Part shown: piece by piece, positions 24,902 to 34,618 of the stretch
How positions within the stretch are numbered: position 1 is the stretch's first letter
How the letters are laid out: each line of letters starts with the position of its first letter
From: Glycomyces arizonensis DSM 44726
GTDB taxonomy: Bacteria > Actinomycetota > Actinomycetes > Mycobacteriales > Micromonosporaceae
Direction: 5' to 3'
NCBI RefSeq assembly: GCF_000482705.1
Contig: NZ_AXWO01000028.1
Span: forward strand, 1 to 64,000
Length of the DNA stretch: 64,000 bases
Made by a program: the position numbers and the translations under genes
Notes under the pieces: model-generated
The model's input: only the letters and a program-made list of their open reading frames with translations
Told to the model about the DNA's origin: nothing
Databases searched by the model: none

Positions 24902-24934
24902 TGACGGTATTTCTATACCGGTACTATAATACCG
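24902..24934 (+). promoter_or_regulatory. Promoter with two overlapping XRE operators
   Basis: CGGTAT-N4-ATACCG (24905-24920) and CGGTAC-N4-ATACCG (24919-24934) overlap by two bases. A consensus -10, TATAAT (24925-24930), lies in the second; a weak -35 (ATGACG) is 18 bp before it. A start 7 nt beyond the -10 would coincide with the ATG at 24937, implying a leaderless message. Autorepression, possibly including divergent map, is inferred. Confidence 0.75.
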
Positions 24935-24936
24935 AT

Positions 24937-25197
24937 ATGATTCGACCGCCGCTGACACCCGAGGACTACGCGCGCGGGCGCGCGCTCGGTCGGGCGCTGC
25001 GGACGGCGCGCGGCGCCCGCAGCCTCCTCGACGTCGCCGCCGAGGCCGGCCTCTCCCCCGAGACGCTGCGCAAGATCGAGACCGGGCGCATCGCCACACC
25101 GGCGTTCTTCACCATCATCGCGCTCTGCCGCGCCCTGGGGATCTCGGCCGACGAACTCGCCACGACCCAGATCACGCACGGCGCCGATCGTCTCTAG
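24937..25197 (+). CDS. XRE-family helix-turn-helix regulator
   Basis: An 86-residue protein, nearly all HTH: LGRALRTARGARSLLDVAAE, then AGLSPETLRKIETGRIATPA and FFTIIALCRALGISADELA. There is no ligand domain. The start is the ATG right after the promoter, with no ribosome site, consistent with a leaderless message. The twin palindromes at its 5' end are the natural target. It lies between map and purK. Confidence 0.88.
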   Translation: MIRPPLTPEDYARGRALGRALRTARGARSLLDVAAEAGLSPETLRKIETGRIATPAFFTIIALCRALGISADELATTQITHGADRL

Positions 25198-25227
25198 CGC
25201 AGGTAGGGGACGCGTTAGGCTCTGGCC

Positions 25228-26361
25228 GTGGATGAGGCAACCCAACTTCCGACCGTGGGCATGATCGGCGCCGGGCAGCTCGCCCGCATGACCCACCAGG
25301 CGGCGATCAGCCTGGGGCAGAGCCTACGGGTGCTGGCCGCCGACCCCGCCGAGAGCGCCGCCGCGGTCGCCGCCGAGGTCAGGACCGGCGACTACCGGGA
25401 CCTTGACGACCTGCGCGCCTTCGCTTCCGGCGCCACCGTCGTCACCTTCGACCACGAGCACGTCCCGCAGGAGGCGCTGCGCGCTCTCGTTGACGACGGC
25501 GTCGACGTCCAGCCCCGGCCCGAGGCGCTCGTGTTCGCCCAGGACAAGCAGGCGATGCGCGAGCGCATCGGCGAGCTCGGCCTCCCGCAGCCGCGGTGGC
25601 GGCCGGTGGGCTCCATCTCCGACGTCGAGGCGTTCGGCCTGCCGTGCGTGCTCAAGGCCGCCACCGGCGGCTACGACGGCAAGGGCGTGTGGGTCGTCGA
25701 GGCGCCCGGCGACGCCCAGGCCGTCCTCGCCTCCGGGATCCGCCTCATCGCCGAGGAGCTCATGCCGCTCGAACGGGAACTCGCCGTCCAGGTGGCGCGC
25801 TCGCCGCGGGGCGAGGCGGCCGTCTACCCCGTCGTCGAGACCGTCCAGCGCGGCGGGATCTGCACCGAGGTCATCGCCCCGGCCCCGCGCCTCAACGCCG
25901 AGCACGCCGAGGCGGCCGCCGCGATCGCCCGGACCGTCGCCGAGGAACTCGACGTGTGCGGGATGCTCGCCGTCGAGCTGTTCCAGACGCCGAAGGGTCT
26001 GTTCGTGAACGAGCTGGCGATGCGCGCGCACAACTCCGGCCACTGGACGATCGAGGGCGCGGTGACCAGCCAGTTCGAGCAGCACCTGCGGGCGGTGCTC
26101 GACTACCCGCTCGGCTCGGCCGAACTCGCCGCGCCGTTCACGGTGATGGCCAACGTCCTCGGCGGCGAGCCCGGCGGCCCGCGCCTGGACGAGCGGCTCC
26201 AGCACCTCCTCGCCGAGGACCCCGGCGCGCACGTGCACCTCTACGGCAAGGCCGTGCGGCCGGGCCGCAAGATCGGGCACGTGACCGTATGCGGTGACGA
26301 CCTGGACGACCTGCGCAAGCGCGCGGCGCGAGCCGCGCAGTGGCTCACTGAAGGCAAGTAG
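25228..26361 (+). CDS. purK: N5-carboxyaminoimidazole ribonucleotide synthase
   Basis: A 377-residue ATP-grasp enzyme of de novo purine synthesis, carboxylating AIR with ATP and bicarbonate. GMIGAGQLARMTHQAA is the N-terminal nucleotide-fold motif, CVLKAATGGYDGKGVWVV is the ATP-grasp loop, and ELAMRAHNSGHWTIEGA carries Mg/phosphate ligands. GTG start. Followed after 9 bp by purE, the next enzyme, in an operon. Confidence 0.95.
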   Translation: MDEATQLPTVGMIGAGQLARMTHQAAISLGQSLRVLAADPAESAAAVAAEVRTGDYRDLDDLRAFASGATVVTFDHEHVPQEALRALVDDGVDVQPRPEALVFAQDKQAMRERIGELGLPQPRWRPVGSISDVEAFGLPCVLKAATGGYDGKGVWVVEAPGDAQAVLASGIRLIAEELMPLERELAVQVARSPRGEAAVYPVVETVQRGGICTEVIAPAPRLNAEHAEAAAAIARTVAEELDVCGMLAVELFQTPKGLFVNELAMRAHNSGHWTIEGAVTSQFEQHLRAVLDYPLGSAELAAPFTVMANVLGGEPGGPRLDERLQHLLAEDPGAHVHLYGKAVRPGRKIGHVTVCGDDLDDLRKRAARAAQWLTEGK

Positions 26362-26370
26362 GCTGTGGAC

Positions 26371-26889
26371 ATGGCTGAGCACGCACACGCCCGCGTCGGC
26401 GTCATCATGGGGTCGGACTCCGACTGGCCGACGATGGAGGCCGCGGCGGAGGCGCTCGAGGAGTTCGACATCCCCTTCGAGGTCCGCGTCGTCTCGGCGC
26501 ACCGGACGCCGCACGGCATGCTGTCCTATGCGGACTCGGCCGCCGCCAGGGGGCTCCAGGCGATCATCGCCGGTGCCGGCGGGGCCGCGCACCTCCCGGG
26601 CATGATCGCCGCGGCGACCCCGCTGCCGGTGATCGGCGTGCCGGTGCCGCTGAAGCATCTCGACGGGATGGACTCGCTGCTGTCGATCGTCCAGATGCCC
26701 GCAGGCGTCCCGGTGGCGACGGTCTCGATCGGCGGCGCGAGGAACGCGGGGCTCTTGGCGGTACGCATCCTCGCGGCCGCGGATCCGGGCTTGCAGGAGC
26801 GCATGTCGAACTTCCAGGTGGACCTGGAGCGCATGGTGGCCGAGAAGGACGCGAACCTGCACTACAAGCTGGGCCATCCCGAGCCCTAG
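26371..26889 (+). CDS. purE: N5-carboxyaminoimidazole ribonucleotide mutase
   Basis: A 172-residue class I PurE. The active-site elements are [15 protein letters not shown] and [11 protein letters not shown]. It isomerises N5-CAIR from PurK to CAIR. The ATG at 26371 has an AGG 8 nt upstream; a GTG two codons before is in frame. The 3' end overlaps the convergent DoxX-like gene by 4 nt. Confidence 0.95.
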   Translation: MAEHAHARVGVIMGSDSDWPTMEAAAEALEEFDIPFEVRVVSAHRTPHGMLSYADSAAARGLQAIIAGAGGAAHLPGMIAAATPLPVIGVPVPLKHLDGMDSLLSIVQMPAGVPVATVSIGGARNAGLLAVRILAAADPGLQERMSNFQVDLERMVAEKDANLHYKLGHPEP

Positions 26890-27326
26890 AGCGCCGCGAC
26901 GAGCGCGGCGGCGATGTAGAGGACCTGCTCGGCGGTGCGCAGCGGCAGTGATGTGGCGGGCTTGCCCTGCATGAGGACGCCGCGGCGAGCGGCGTAGACG
27001 TTCGCGGGGAACATCGCGACGAGCAGCAGCGCGAGGCAGATCCCGGCGGCGGTGTGCGTGGCGGGAATGAGCACGCCGATCGCGCCCGCGATCTCAAGGA
27101 CGCCGGTGACGGTGACGAGAAGGGCGGGTGCGGGCAGCCACGGCGGCACCATGTCGATCATCCACGCCCGGAACGAGGGCACGAAGTGGACGGTGCCGGT
27201 GAGCATGAACATGAGGAACACGCCGACTCCGACCGAGGTGGGCCAGGAGTCGAGGTGATCGACGCCGAAGAACCCGATGAGCCGAGCGGCGGCGGTCCCG
27301 AAGAGCAGTGCGATGAGCGGTGCCAT
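26886..27326 (-). CDS. DoxX-like membrane protein
   Basis: A 146-residue protein with four helices (about 8-25, 35-52, 66-86 and 90-112) and the DoxX pattern [10 protein letters not shown] ... [16 protein letters not shown]. Family members are small membrane proteins linked to quinone or thiol redox balance; the biochemical role is unclear. AGGAG precedes the ATG. Its promoter is bracketed by two TetR-type palindromes, but no TetR gene lies adjacent. Confidence 0.85.
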   Translation of the reverse strand: MAPLIALLFGTAAARLIGFFGVDHLDSWPTSVGVGVFLMFMLTGTVHFVPSFRAWMIDMVPPWLPAPALLVTVTGVLEIAGAIGVLIPATHTAAGICLALLLVAMFPANVYAARRGVLMQGKPATSLPLRTAEQVLYIAAALVAAL

Positions 27327-27344
27327 GAGAGGTCTCCTTCGATC

Positions 27345-27393
27345 TTGACAGTGTCAAGCCAAACATTAGCGCCCAATCTTGACACCGTCAAGA
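27345..27393 (-). promoter_or_regulatory. Promoter bracketed by two TetR-like operators
   Basis: CTTGAC-N3-GTCAAG occurs twice (27345-27359 and 27379-27393). On the minus strand TTGACG within the right-hand copy is the -35 and TAATGT (27364-27369) the -10, 17 bp apart; the left-hand copy lies just downstream of the -10. Layout indicates repression of the DoxX-like gene by a TetR-type protein encoded elsewhere. Confidence 0.8.
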
Positions 27394-27465
27394 AGGAAGG
27401 AGACGGCCTGGCCCACAGCCGGAATCTCGTTGCCGCCGCTGCCGCCAGATCGCTAGCCTCAGGCC

Positions 27466-27876
27466 ATGTCAACCGACGAACTGCACCCGACCGGCGGGTA
27501 TGAGCACGTGACGATCGCCGCGCCGGGCCGGATCGCCTACCTGGCCGGACAGTGCCCGGTCGACGCGGAGCAGCAGGTCGTGGGCGTGGGCGACCTCGAC
27601 CGCCAGATCGACCAGGTGGCCGCGAACGCGATGGCCGCGCTGGCGTCGGTCGGCGCGAAGCCCGAGGACGTGGTGCGGTCGGTGGTCTACGTGGTGAGCG
27701 CCGACAGTGGAACGGTCGGAGGCGCCTGGCACCGCTTCGCCGAGCAAACGGACCTGGGTCCGGCCTTCAACGCGGCGAGCACGGTCGTCGGCGTAGCGGC
27801 CCTCGGTTACCGCGACCAACTGGTAGAAGTGGATCTGACCGCCCACTTGCCCATCAGTGAAGGGAACCTTGCGTGA
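27466..27876 (+). CDS. RidA-family protein
   Basis: A 136-residue member of the YjgF/YER057c/UK114 family, trimeric enamine/imine deaminases and relatives. Seen: GRIAYLAGQCPVDAEQQVVG at the N-terminus, and FNAASTVVGVAALGYRDQLV EVDLT near the C-terminus, where archetypal RidA has a catalytic Arg in the xxRxxV strand. Here the Arg position before AFN is not clearly kept, so deaminase activity is uncertain. Its stop overlaps the next start (GTGA), forming a unit with the HicB-like gene. Confidence 0.85.
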   Translation: MSTDELHPTGGYEHVTIAAPGRIAYLAGQCPVDAEQQVVGVGDLDRQIDQVAANAMAALASVGAKPEDVVRSVVYVVSADSGTVGGAWHRFAEQTDLGPAFNAASTVVGVAALGYRDQLVEVDLTAHLPISEGNLA

Positions 27877-28244
27877 AGGTATATACCGCGATTGTGGGCC
27901 CGTGTGACGGCGAGTGGTTTCCCGTGGAGGTCCCGGAAGTCCCGGGCGTCTTCACGCAGGGGCGCGACTTGGTCGAAGTCGAGGAAATGGCCCGCGAAGC
28001 GATCGCGATGATGCTCGATGTGCCGATCGGTGAAGTCGCCGTCCGCATCGGAGATCGGCGCTACCGGGCCGCCCACCGTGCAGGGCGGGGCGCGGCTACC
28101 CCGAGCGAGCGCAGGGAATCCCTACGGGGACTACTCGATGCCCATGTGGCGGAGAATGATGTGTTCACTGCGGAGGAGCTGGCAGAGGCTCGCGAGGCGC
28201 TGTATGGATCGGAACCTGAAGACCCACGCACCGCGAATTCCTAA
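27873..28244 (+). CDS. HicB-like protein (orphan antitoxin fold)
   Basis: A 123-residue protein. Residues 1-65 have the HicB partial RNase-H-like pattern: KVYTAIVGPCDGEWFPVEVP, EVPGVFTQGRDLVEVEEMAR and EAIAMMLDVP. The C-terminal half is charged and ends with a helix carrying FTAEELAEAREALYG. No HicA toxin (a short double-stranded RNA-binding protein with a catalytic His) is found beside it. It is translationally coupled to ridA by GTGA overlap and followed 11 bp later by a paralogue-like ribbon-helix-helix protein. Confidence 0.75.
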   Translation: MKVYTAIVGPCDGEWFPVEVPEVPGVFTQGRDLVEVEEMAREAIAMMLDVPIGEVAVRIGDRRYRAAHRAGRGAATPSERRESLRGLLDAHVAENDVFTAEELAEAREALYGSEPEDPRTANS

Positions 28245-28255
28245 AGGAGACCAGC

Positions 28256-28450
28256 GTGAATGCTTATACCGCCATCGTGGGATCGGGCGATGGAGCGTGG
28301 CTTCCCGTGGACATCGATGAGCAGGACCTTCTCCTCTTGGAGGAAGCGGCGAATCGCCGGGAAATCTCGGTGGAGGAGACCATCCGGGATGCCGTTCACC
28401 GTGCGGCGATGTCGATTCGAGCCTGGGAAGAGCCGAGTAACGATGCTTGA
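28256..28450 (+). CDS. Small ribbon-helix-helix-like protein with HicB-type N-terminus
   Basis: A 64-residue protein. Its first 20 residues (NAYTAIVGSGDGAWLPVDID) nearly copy the N-terminus of the preceding HicB-like protein. The rest, LLLLEEAANRREISVEETIR DAVHRAAM, looks like a ribbon-helix-helix DNA-binding fold. AAAGGAG lies 7 nt before the GTG. It may be the regulator of this small operon or a shrunken HicB copy. Its 3' end overlaps the convergent methyltransferase by 55 nt. Confidence 0.7.
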   Translation: MNAYTAIVGSGDGAWLPVDIDEQDLLLLEEAANRREISVEETIRDAVHRAAMSIRAWEEPSNDA

Positions 28451-29607
28451 AGAACCTCATCGCAGAGGATCGCCACGTGGCGCTCGCCCAAGCGCGTCGC
28501 CACCAGGGTCGCCTCGTTCGGGCCCTTCAGCTTCAGCTGCTTTCTCAACTCTGCGGGGACGATTCCCGTTCCCCGCTGCTTGATCGTCAGCCTGCCGATC
28601 TTCCGCTCCGCCAACAGCCCCCGCAACTTCTTCGGGTTGAGCGGCCAGACCTCCTCGACCTTCCACGCCCTGGCGAACGGCGTCTCGCGCACATCGTCGC
28701 CGTAGAGATAGGCGATGTCCTCGTGGCCCGTATGCGCTTCCAACTCCTCCGCCAACTCCGCCACGAGCCCCGCCCTGATCACCGCCCCGTCCGGCTCGTA
28801 CAAATACTCCGCCACCTCGCCCGGCTCGGCCCGCGTTCGACCGTCGCCCGTCATCTCGTGCCACACGCCGTCCCTGCACACGCTCGCCCGCCGCCGCACC
28901 CCCGCCGCCTCGCCCAGCCACAGGCACGCCTCGACCACGTCCCGGTCCACCGAGACCCACTCGGCCTCGGCGCCCTCCCGGTCCACCCACTCGTGCTTGA
29001 TGCCCGGCCCCAGCTTCACCGCCGCGAACCGCACCCCCGCGAGCCGCTCCAGCAGAGCGTCCAACGGCGGCGAGTACGCCGCCGGATTGAACGACCTCGT
29101 CGATCCGCCTCGGCGAGCCGGGTCTGCGAACACCGCCTCACCGAACGGGGCGCTCAGCGCGTCGTCCACCCGCACCCGCACCTCCAGCCCCAGCGCCTCG
29201 GCGTTCGCCCTCGCCACCTCGGCCGTCGCCTCGTCCGCGTCGACCGCCTCCACCCTCAGGCCCGCCTCCGCGAACGCCAGCGCGTCCGTCCCGATCCCGC
29301 AGCACAGGTCGGCGACCTCTTCCACATGTCCCGCGAACCTGGCCGCCCGCCTCGCCGCCACCGGCCACCGCGTCGCCTGCTCCAGTCCCGCCCGCGTGAA
29401 GTACATCCGCCCGGCCCGCTCGCCGAACTTCGCCCGCCCCTGCCGCCGCAGATCCGCCAGCGTCAGCGCCGCGGCCGCCAGTTCCGGGGCCGTCCCGTCC
29501 CTCCGCAGCGCCAGCGCCGCGCGATCCCCCTCGGCCTCCAGCGCCGCGGCCGCCCGCCGCTGCAGATCGGGGTCGGCTTGCAATGCGGCGAGCAGTCCGG
29601 TATCCAC
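28396..29607 (-). CDS. SAM-dependent methyltransferase with THUMP-like C-terminal domain
   Basis: A 403-residue protein. SAM motif I is VADLCCGIGTDALAFAEAGL followed by VEAVDAD, and FADPARRGG takes the motif IV position (DPxR). The last about 100 residues (KVEEVWPLNPKKLRGLLAER, IGRLTIKQRGTGI) form the THUMP-like domain of this conserved family; RNA is the likely substrate but unproven. The GTG at 29607 matches the usual family length; an ATG at 29673 would reach into the CIRCE region of groES. Confidence 0.85.
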   Translation of the reverse strand: MDTGLLAALQADPDLQRRAAAALEAEGDRAALALRRDGTAPELAAAALTLADLRRQGRAKFGERAGRMYFTRAGLEQATRWPVAARRAARFAGHVEEVADLCCGIGTDALAFAEAGLRVEAVDADEATAEVARANAEALGLEVRVRVDDALSAPFGEAVFADPARRGGSTRSFNPAAYSPPLDALLERLAGVRFAAVKLGPGIKHEWVDREGAEAEWVSVDRDVVEACLWLGEAAGVRRRASVCRDGVWHEMTGDGRTRAEPGEVAEYLYEPDGAVIRAGLVAELAEELEAHTGHEDIAYLYGDDVRETPFARAWKVEEVWPLNPKKLRGLLAERKIGRLTIKQRGTGIVPAELRKQLKLKGPNEATLVATRLGERHVAILCDEVLQASLLGSSQARIDIAAR

Positions 29608-29678
29608 GAACCCAATGATTCCCCATGGATTCGGCGACCCGCCATTGACGCCCCCACCTGCGTGAATCTCCATCCGCC

Positions 29679-29746
29679 TTAGCACTCGCGGATCGAGATT
29701 GCCAAGTGTTAGCATCGGCTTGGCACTCTCAACGCGAGAGTGCCAG
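29679..29746 (+). promoter_or_regulatory. Two CIRCE elements upstream of groESL
   Basis: First: TTAGCACTC-N9-GATTGCCAA (29679-29705), 7 of 9 in the right half. Second: TTGGCACTC-N9-GAGTGCCAG (29720-29746), internally symmetric. Together with the perfect CIRCE at ruc, they predict an HrcA regulon of groESL and ruc. Confidence 0.88.
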
Positions 29747-29837
29747 TAGCCACGGGCCGGTGCCTCGGCACCCGCGACGACGAGACCCGCGCTCTCGTGG
29801 CGGTTCACCGCATCTGAACACCTGAGGAGAAGACCAA

Positions 29838-30137
29838 GTGAGCAAGGCTGCTATCCGGCCGCTGGGCGACCGCATCGTCGTCCAGGCCAACGAGGCCGAG
29901 ACCACCACTGCTTCCGGCATCGTCATTCCCGACACCGCCAAGGAGAAGCCCCAGGAGGGCACCGTCCTGGCCGTCGGCCCGGGCACCTTCGACGACAAGG
30001 GCAACCGGATCCCCGTCGACGTCAACGTCGGCGACGTGGTCATCTACTCCAAGTACGGCGGCACCGAGGTCAAGTACGCCGGCGAGGAGTACCTCGTCCT
30101 GTCGTCCCGCGACGTTCTCGCCGTCGTCGAGCAGTAG
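29838..30137 (+). CDS. groES: Co-chaperonin GroES
   Basis: A 99-residue Cpn10. The mobile loop that docks on GroEL is [15 protein letters not shown], and the fold signature [10 protein letters not shown] is near the start. It forms the heptameric lid of the folding chamber. GTG start with GAGGAG about 9 nt upstream. A long GC hairpin in the 72-bp gap to groEL may tune the GroES:GroEL ratio. Confidence 0.97.
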   Translation: MSKAAIRPLGDRIVVQANEAETTTASGIVIPDTAKEKPQEGTVLAVGPGTFDDKGNRIPVDVNVGDVVIYSKYGGTEVKYAGEEYLVLSSRDVLAVVEQ

Positions 30138-31850
<1,713 letters not shown>

Positions 31851-31889
31851 AGGGAGTTCCGTCCCTGCTCGGGCCGTATTCGCGAGAAC

Positions 31890-31919
31890 GGAGGGCCGCC
31901 GACGCGTCGGCGGCCCTCC
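31890..31919 (+). terminator. groEL terminator hairpin
   Basis: Perfect 30-bp palindrome beginning GGAGGGCCGCCGACG, 39 bp after the groEL stop, without a T-run. Confidence 0.8.
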
Positions 31920-31992
31920 GTCGTCTCCGAAACCCGCTAGTGTCAACATCCCGACAGTTCCTCGCGCGAGTGTCGGGAACCCGATAGAGTTC

Positions 31993-32036
31993 AAGTGCCT
32001 TCGCGGCCTTTGGGGATCGGAGCCGCGAAGGCACTT
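31993..32036. terminator. Second hairpin between convergent genes
   Basis: 15-bp perfect stem AAGTGCCTTCGCGGC with a 14-nt loop; on the plus strand it is followed by TTCG within a short T-run. It lies between groEL and the convergent ATPase gene and can serve either strand. Confidence 0.75.
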
Positions 32037-32064
32037 TTCGTTCCCTCGCCGAATGCTCGCGCGG

Positions 32065-33795
32065 CTACTCGCCGAGCTGGTGAACCCGCAACTGCCGCAT
32101 GCGGTTCAGCGTCGCCGCCACTTCGTGTCGCCGCGGCAGCGCCAGATCCACTTCCCTGATCTTCAGCAGCGCTTCCACGTCGAGCGCCGTCTCCAGCCTG
32201 TCGAGTGCTTCGGCCACTGTGGCCCGCCCGTCGATCCATCCGCGGCGCACGGCCGCCTCGATCGCCAGTCCGATGCCGACGGTCATCGACTGGTCGGTGA
32301 TCTGCTCGACCGAGCGCACGTCCACGTCGGCCGAGCCGAACCGGAGCGAGTCGGTGCCGCCCGCGCGGATCTTCTGCTTGCCCCTGAACTCCGAGGACAC
32401 CGACGCCGGGTCGATGACGCGCGGCCTGGGCATCGCGAACGCCCCGGCCTCGGCGACGCGCCCGGTCGGCTCGGCGGCCAGCTCCTTCGCCCGCGCGGTG
32501 ACGTCGGCGGGCCGGTAGGCGTCCATCATGACGACCCGGTCGGCGACGTCCATGTAGTCGCCCGAGCCGCCCATGACGAGCACCGTGGAGACGCCGTGGT
32601 CGTCGGCCATCGACCGGATCAGGTCCACCAGCGGCGTGAGCGGCTCGCGCTCCTTCGCCACCAGCTCCTGCATCCGCGCGTCGCGGATCATCAGGTTCGT
32701 CGCGGCGGTGTCCTCGTCGATGAGCAGCAGACGCGAGCCCGCTTCGAGCGATTCGACCACGGCGGCGGCCTGCGAGGTCGAACCCGAGGCGTTCTCGGTG
32801 CTGAAGTGCCGCGTGTCGTCGCCGGAAGGCAGGTGGTCGACGAAGGCGTGCACGTCGACGCCGGTGGCGGCGCGGCCGTCCTCGGCGCGGACCTTGACCG
32901 CCGACGCATCGGCGACGACCAGTTCGCGCCCGTCGCCGGGGACGTGGTCCCACACCCCGGCCTCCAAGGCGCGCAGCAGCGTCGACTTGCCGTGGAAGCC
33001 GCCGCCGACGATGAGCGTGACGCCCGGCCCGATGCCCATGCCGCGCACCGTCCCGGCGTGCGGCAGCTCGATATGGACGGCCATCGACTCGGGACTGGTG
33101 AACGGCACCCCGCCGTCCATGGGCCGCTGATCGACGCCGGAGCGGCGCGCCAGCCGCGCGCCGTCTGCGACGAACGCGACCAATCCTCGCTCGGCGACGG
33201 CCCGGCGCAGCGCCTCGGTGTCGTCGGCGCATCGCACCCACGGTGCGGCTTCCTCTTCGGAGACGCTCAGTGCCTCGTCGGCGGCGTCGGGAAGCGCCTC
33301 GCACAGCAGCCGCGCCGCCCCGCGGCCGTCGATGCGCCTGCCGCGCCCCGGAAACTGCGCCCCGAGCCGGAACACCACCGAGCCGTCGGCGCCGACCTCG
33401 CATGAGGACCGCCGCAGGATCTCCTGCCCGCCGGCGTCGATCCGGAGGTCCTTGGTCTTGCATGCCTTGCGGAACCGCTTCGCCAGCAGCACGGCGACCG
33501 CGCGGCGCCGCGCCTCGGTCGCGAACCAGTCCCCGATGAGATCGGCCTGTTCGGAATCGAAGGTGAGTGCGACACGACTGGGAGGGGCAAACGGGTCAGA
33601 TTGGACTTTTATGATGTCGAGAACGGCCTGGTCCGTCCACCATTTGCCACGCAACGATTTATACCGGCCGTAACTCGCACCCTCCAGGGCCGTTAGTTCG
33701 TTAGACAGGTCATGGCGAGGTGGATATGAACGATGATCATCACTGGCACGGGAATCGGCCCTGCGGTGTCGATGCCCGCCTCTTCGCTCCGTCAT
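32065..33795 (-). CDS. Predicted ABC-class ATPase (PF09818 type)
   Basis: A 576-residue soluble protein of the predicted ABC-ATPase family. Walker A is GGGFHGKSTLLRALEAG, an ABC-like signature STENASGSTSQAAAVVESLE follows, and Walker B is SRLLLIDEDTAATNLMI. LVMGGSGDYMDVADRVVMMD resembles the H-loop region. Family members are widespread but biochemically uncharacterised; a nucleic-acid-related role is often guessed. No transporter partner is near. The ATG follows GGGAG, with a basic Arg-rich N-terminus of about 30 residues. Confidence 0.88.
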   Translation of the reverse strand: MTERRGGHRHRRADSRASDDHRSYPPRHDLSNELTALEGASYGRYKSLRGKWWTDQAVLDIIKVQSDPFAPPSRVALTFDSEQADLIGDWFATEARRRAVAVLLAKRFRKACKTKDLRIDAGGQEILRRSSCEVGADGSVVFRLGAQFPGRGRRIDGRGAARLLCEALPDAADEALSVSEEEAAPWVRCADDTEALRRAVAERGLVAFVADGARLARRSGVDQRPMDGGVPFTSPESMAVHIELPHAGTVRGMGIGPGVTLIVGGGFHGKSTLLRALEAGVWDHVPGDGRELVVADASAVKVRAEDGRAATGVDVHAFVDHLPSGDDTRHFSTENASGSTSQAAAVVESLEAGSRLLLIDEDTAATNLMIRDARMQELVAKEREPLTPLVDLIRSMADDHGVSTVLVMGGSGDYMDVADRVVMMDAYRPADVTARAKELAAEPTGRVAEAGAFAMPRPRVIDPASVSSEFRGKQKIRAGGTDSLRFGSADVDVRSVEQITDQSMTVGIGLAIEAAVRRGWIDGRATVAEALDRLETALDVEALLKIREVDLALPRRHEVAATLNRMRQLRVHQLGE

Positions 33796-33984
33796 GCGCA
33801 CAGTCTCCCACCGAGGGGCGAGGCCTCCGCGGATCTGAGCCCGAAACGTACGCGCCCGCACTTGCCCCGGAAATCCAGAGAAATCACTCGAAAAAAGTCT
33901 GCGCCAAGAGCGTCATAGCGGTGGAACTGCTGCGTTCCTCATCTGAGAGACACACTGGCCTACCGCATCGAAAGGTAGAACAAC

Positions 33985-34605
33985 GTGAGAACCGTACTGG
34001 TCTGTGTTAAGACTCCTCAAGCGGGGCAGAAGATCTCCGCGTGCGCGACCCGAATGGGCCTGGCACAGGCGGTCAAGACCGTCGAGGGCTCCACCGAGCT
34101 CTTCGTCGAACTCGGCAGGCGCCAGGTCGACGTCGTGCTGGTCGACGTCGGGCTCGCGGCGCCCGATCCCGTCAAGTTCACCAAGACCGTCCGAGCCCGG
34201 TCCCCCCGGACCGGCGTCCTCCTGTCCGGCGCGGCGGACCCCCGCACCGCCGCGATGGTCGTGGCCGCCGGCGCCAGGGGAGTCATCCGCACGCCGTCCA
34301 GCAACTCCGACGACCTGCTCGTCGCGCTCGCGCAGGCGATCATGTTCGCCTCGCCGACGCTGGTGCGCGCCACCGAGTCCGTCCCGAGGCAGCGGTCGAC
34401 GCTCCAGGGCATGAAACTCACCGAACGCGAACTGCAGGTGCTGCGGGGGATGAGCGAAGGGAAGTCGAACGCCGAGATCGGCCGGGACCTGTTCGTCTCG
34501 GAGGACACCGTCAAGACCCACGCGCGGCGCATGTTCCGCAAGCTCGGCGCCCGCGACCGCGCGCACGCCGTCGCCGAGGCGTTCCGCTCCGGACTCGTCT
34601 GCTGA
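33985..34605 (+). CDS. bldM: BldM-like orphan response regulator with degenerate receiver
   Basis: A 206-residue LuxR/FixJ-type protein. The C-terminal HTH (about 143-206: LTERELQVLRGMSEGKSNAE then SEDTVKTHARRMFRKLGARD RAHAVAEAF) is very close to Streptomyces BldM, and the groESL ... guaB-guaB3 context matches that locus (from memory). In the receiver Asp54 remains (VLVDVGL), but the acidic pocket is lost (Val8-Lys9 instead of Asp-Asp) and the conserved Lys is replaced (GVIRTP). Phosphorylation-independent action is therefore expected. BldM controls sporulation genes, alone or with WhiI. Confidence 0.8.
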   Translation: MRTVLVCVKTPQAGQKISACATRMGLAQAVKTVEGSTELFVELGRRQVDVVLVDVGLAAPDPVKFTKTVRARSPRTGVLLSGAADPRTAAMVVAAGARGVIRTPSSNSDDLLVALAQAIMFASPTLVRATESVPRQRSTLQGMKLTERELQVLRGMSEGKSNAEIGRDLFVSEDTVKTHARRMFRKLGARDRAHAVAEAFRSGLVC

Positions 34606-34618
34606 AAGGCACGGCACG

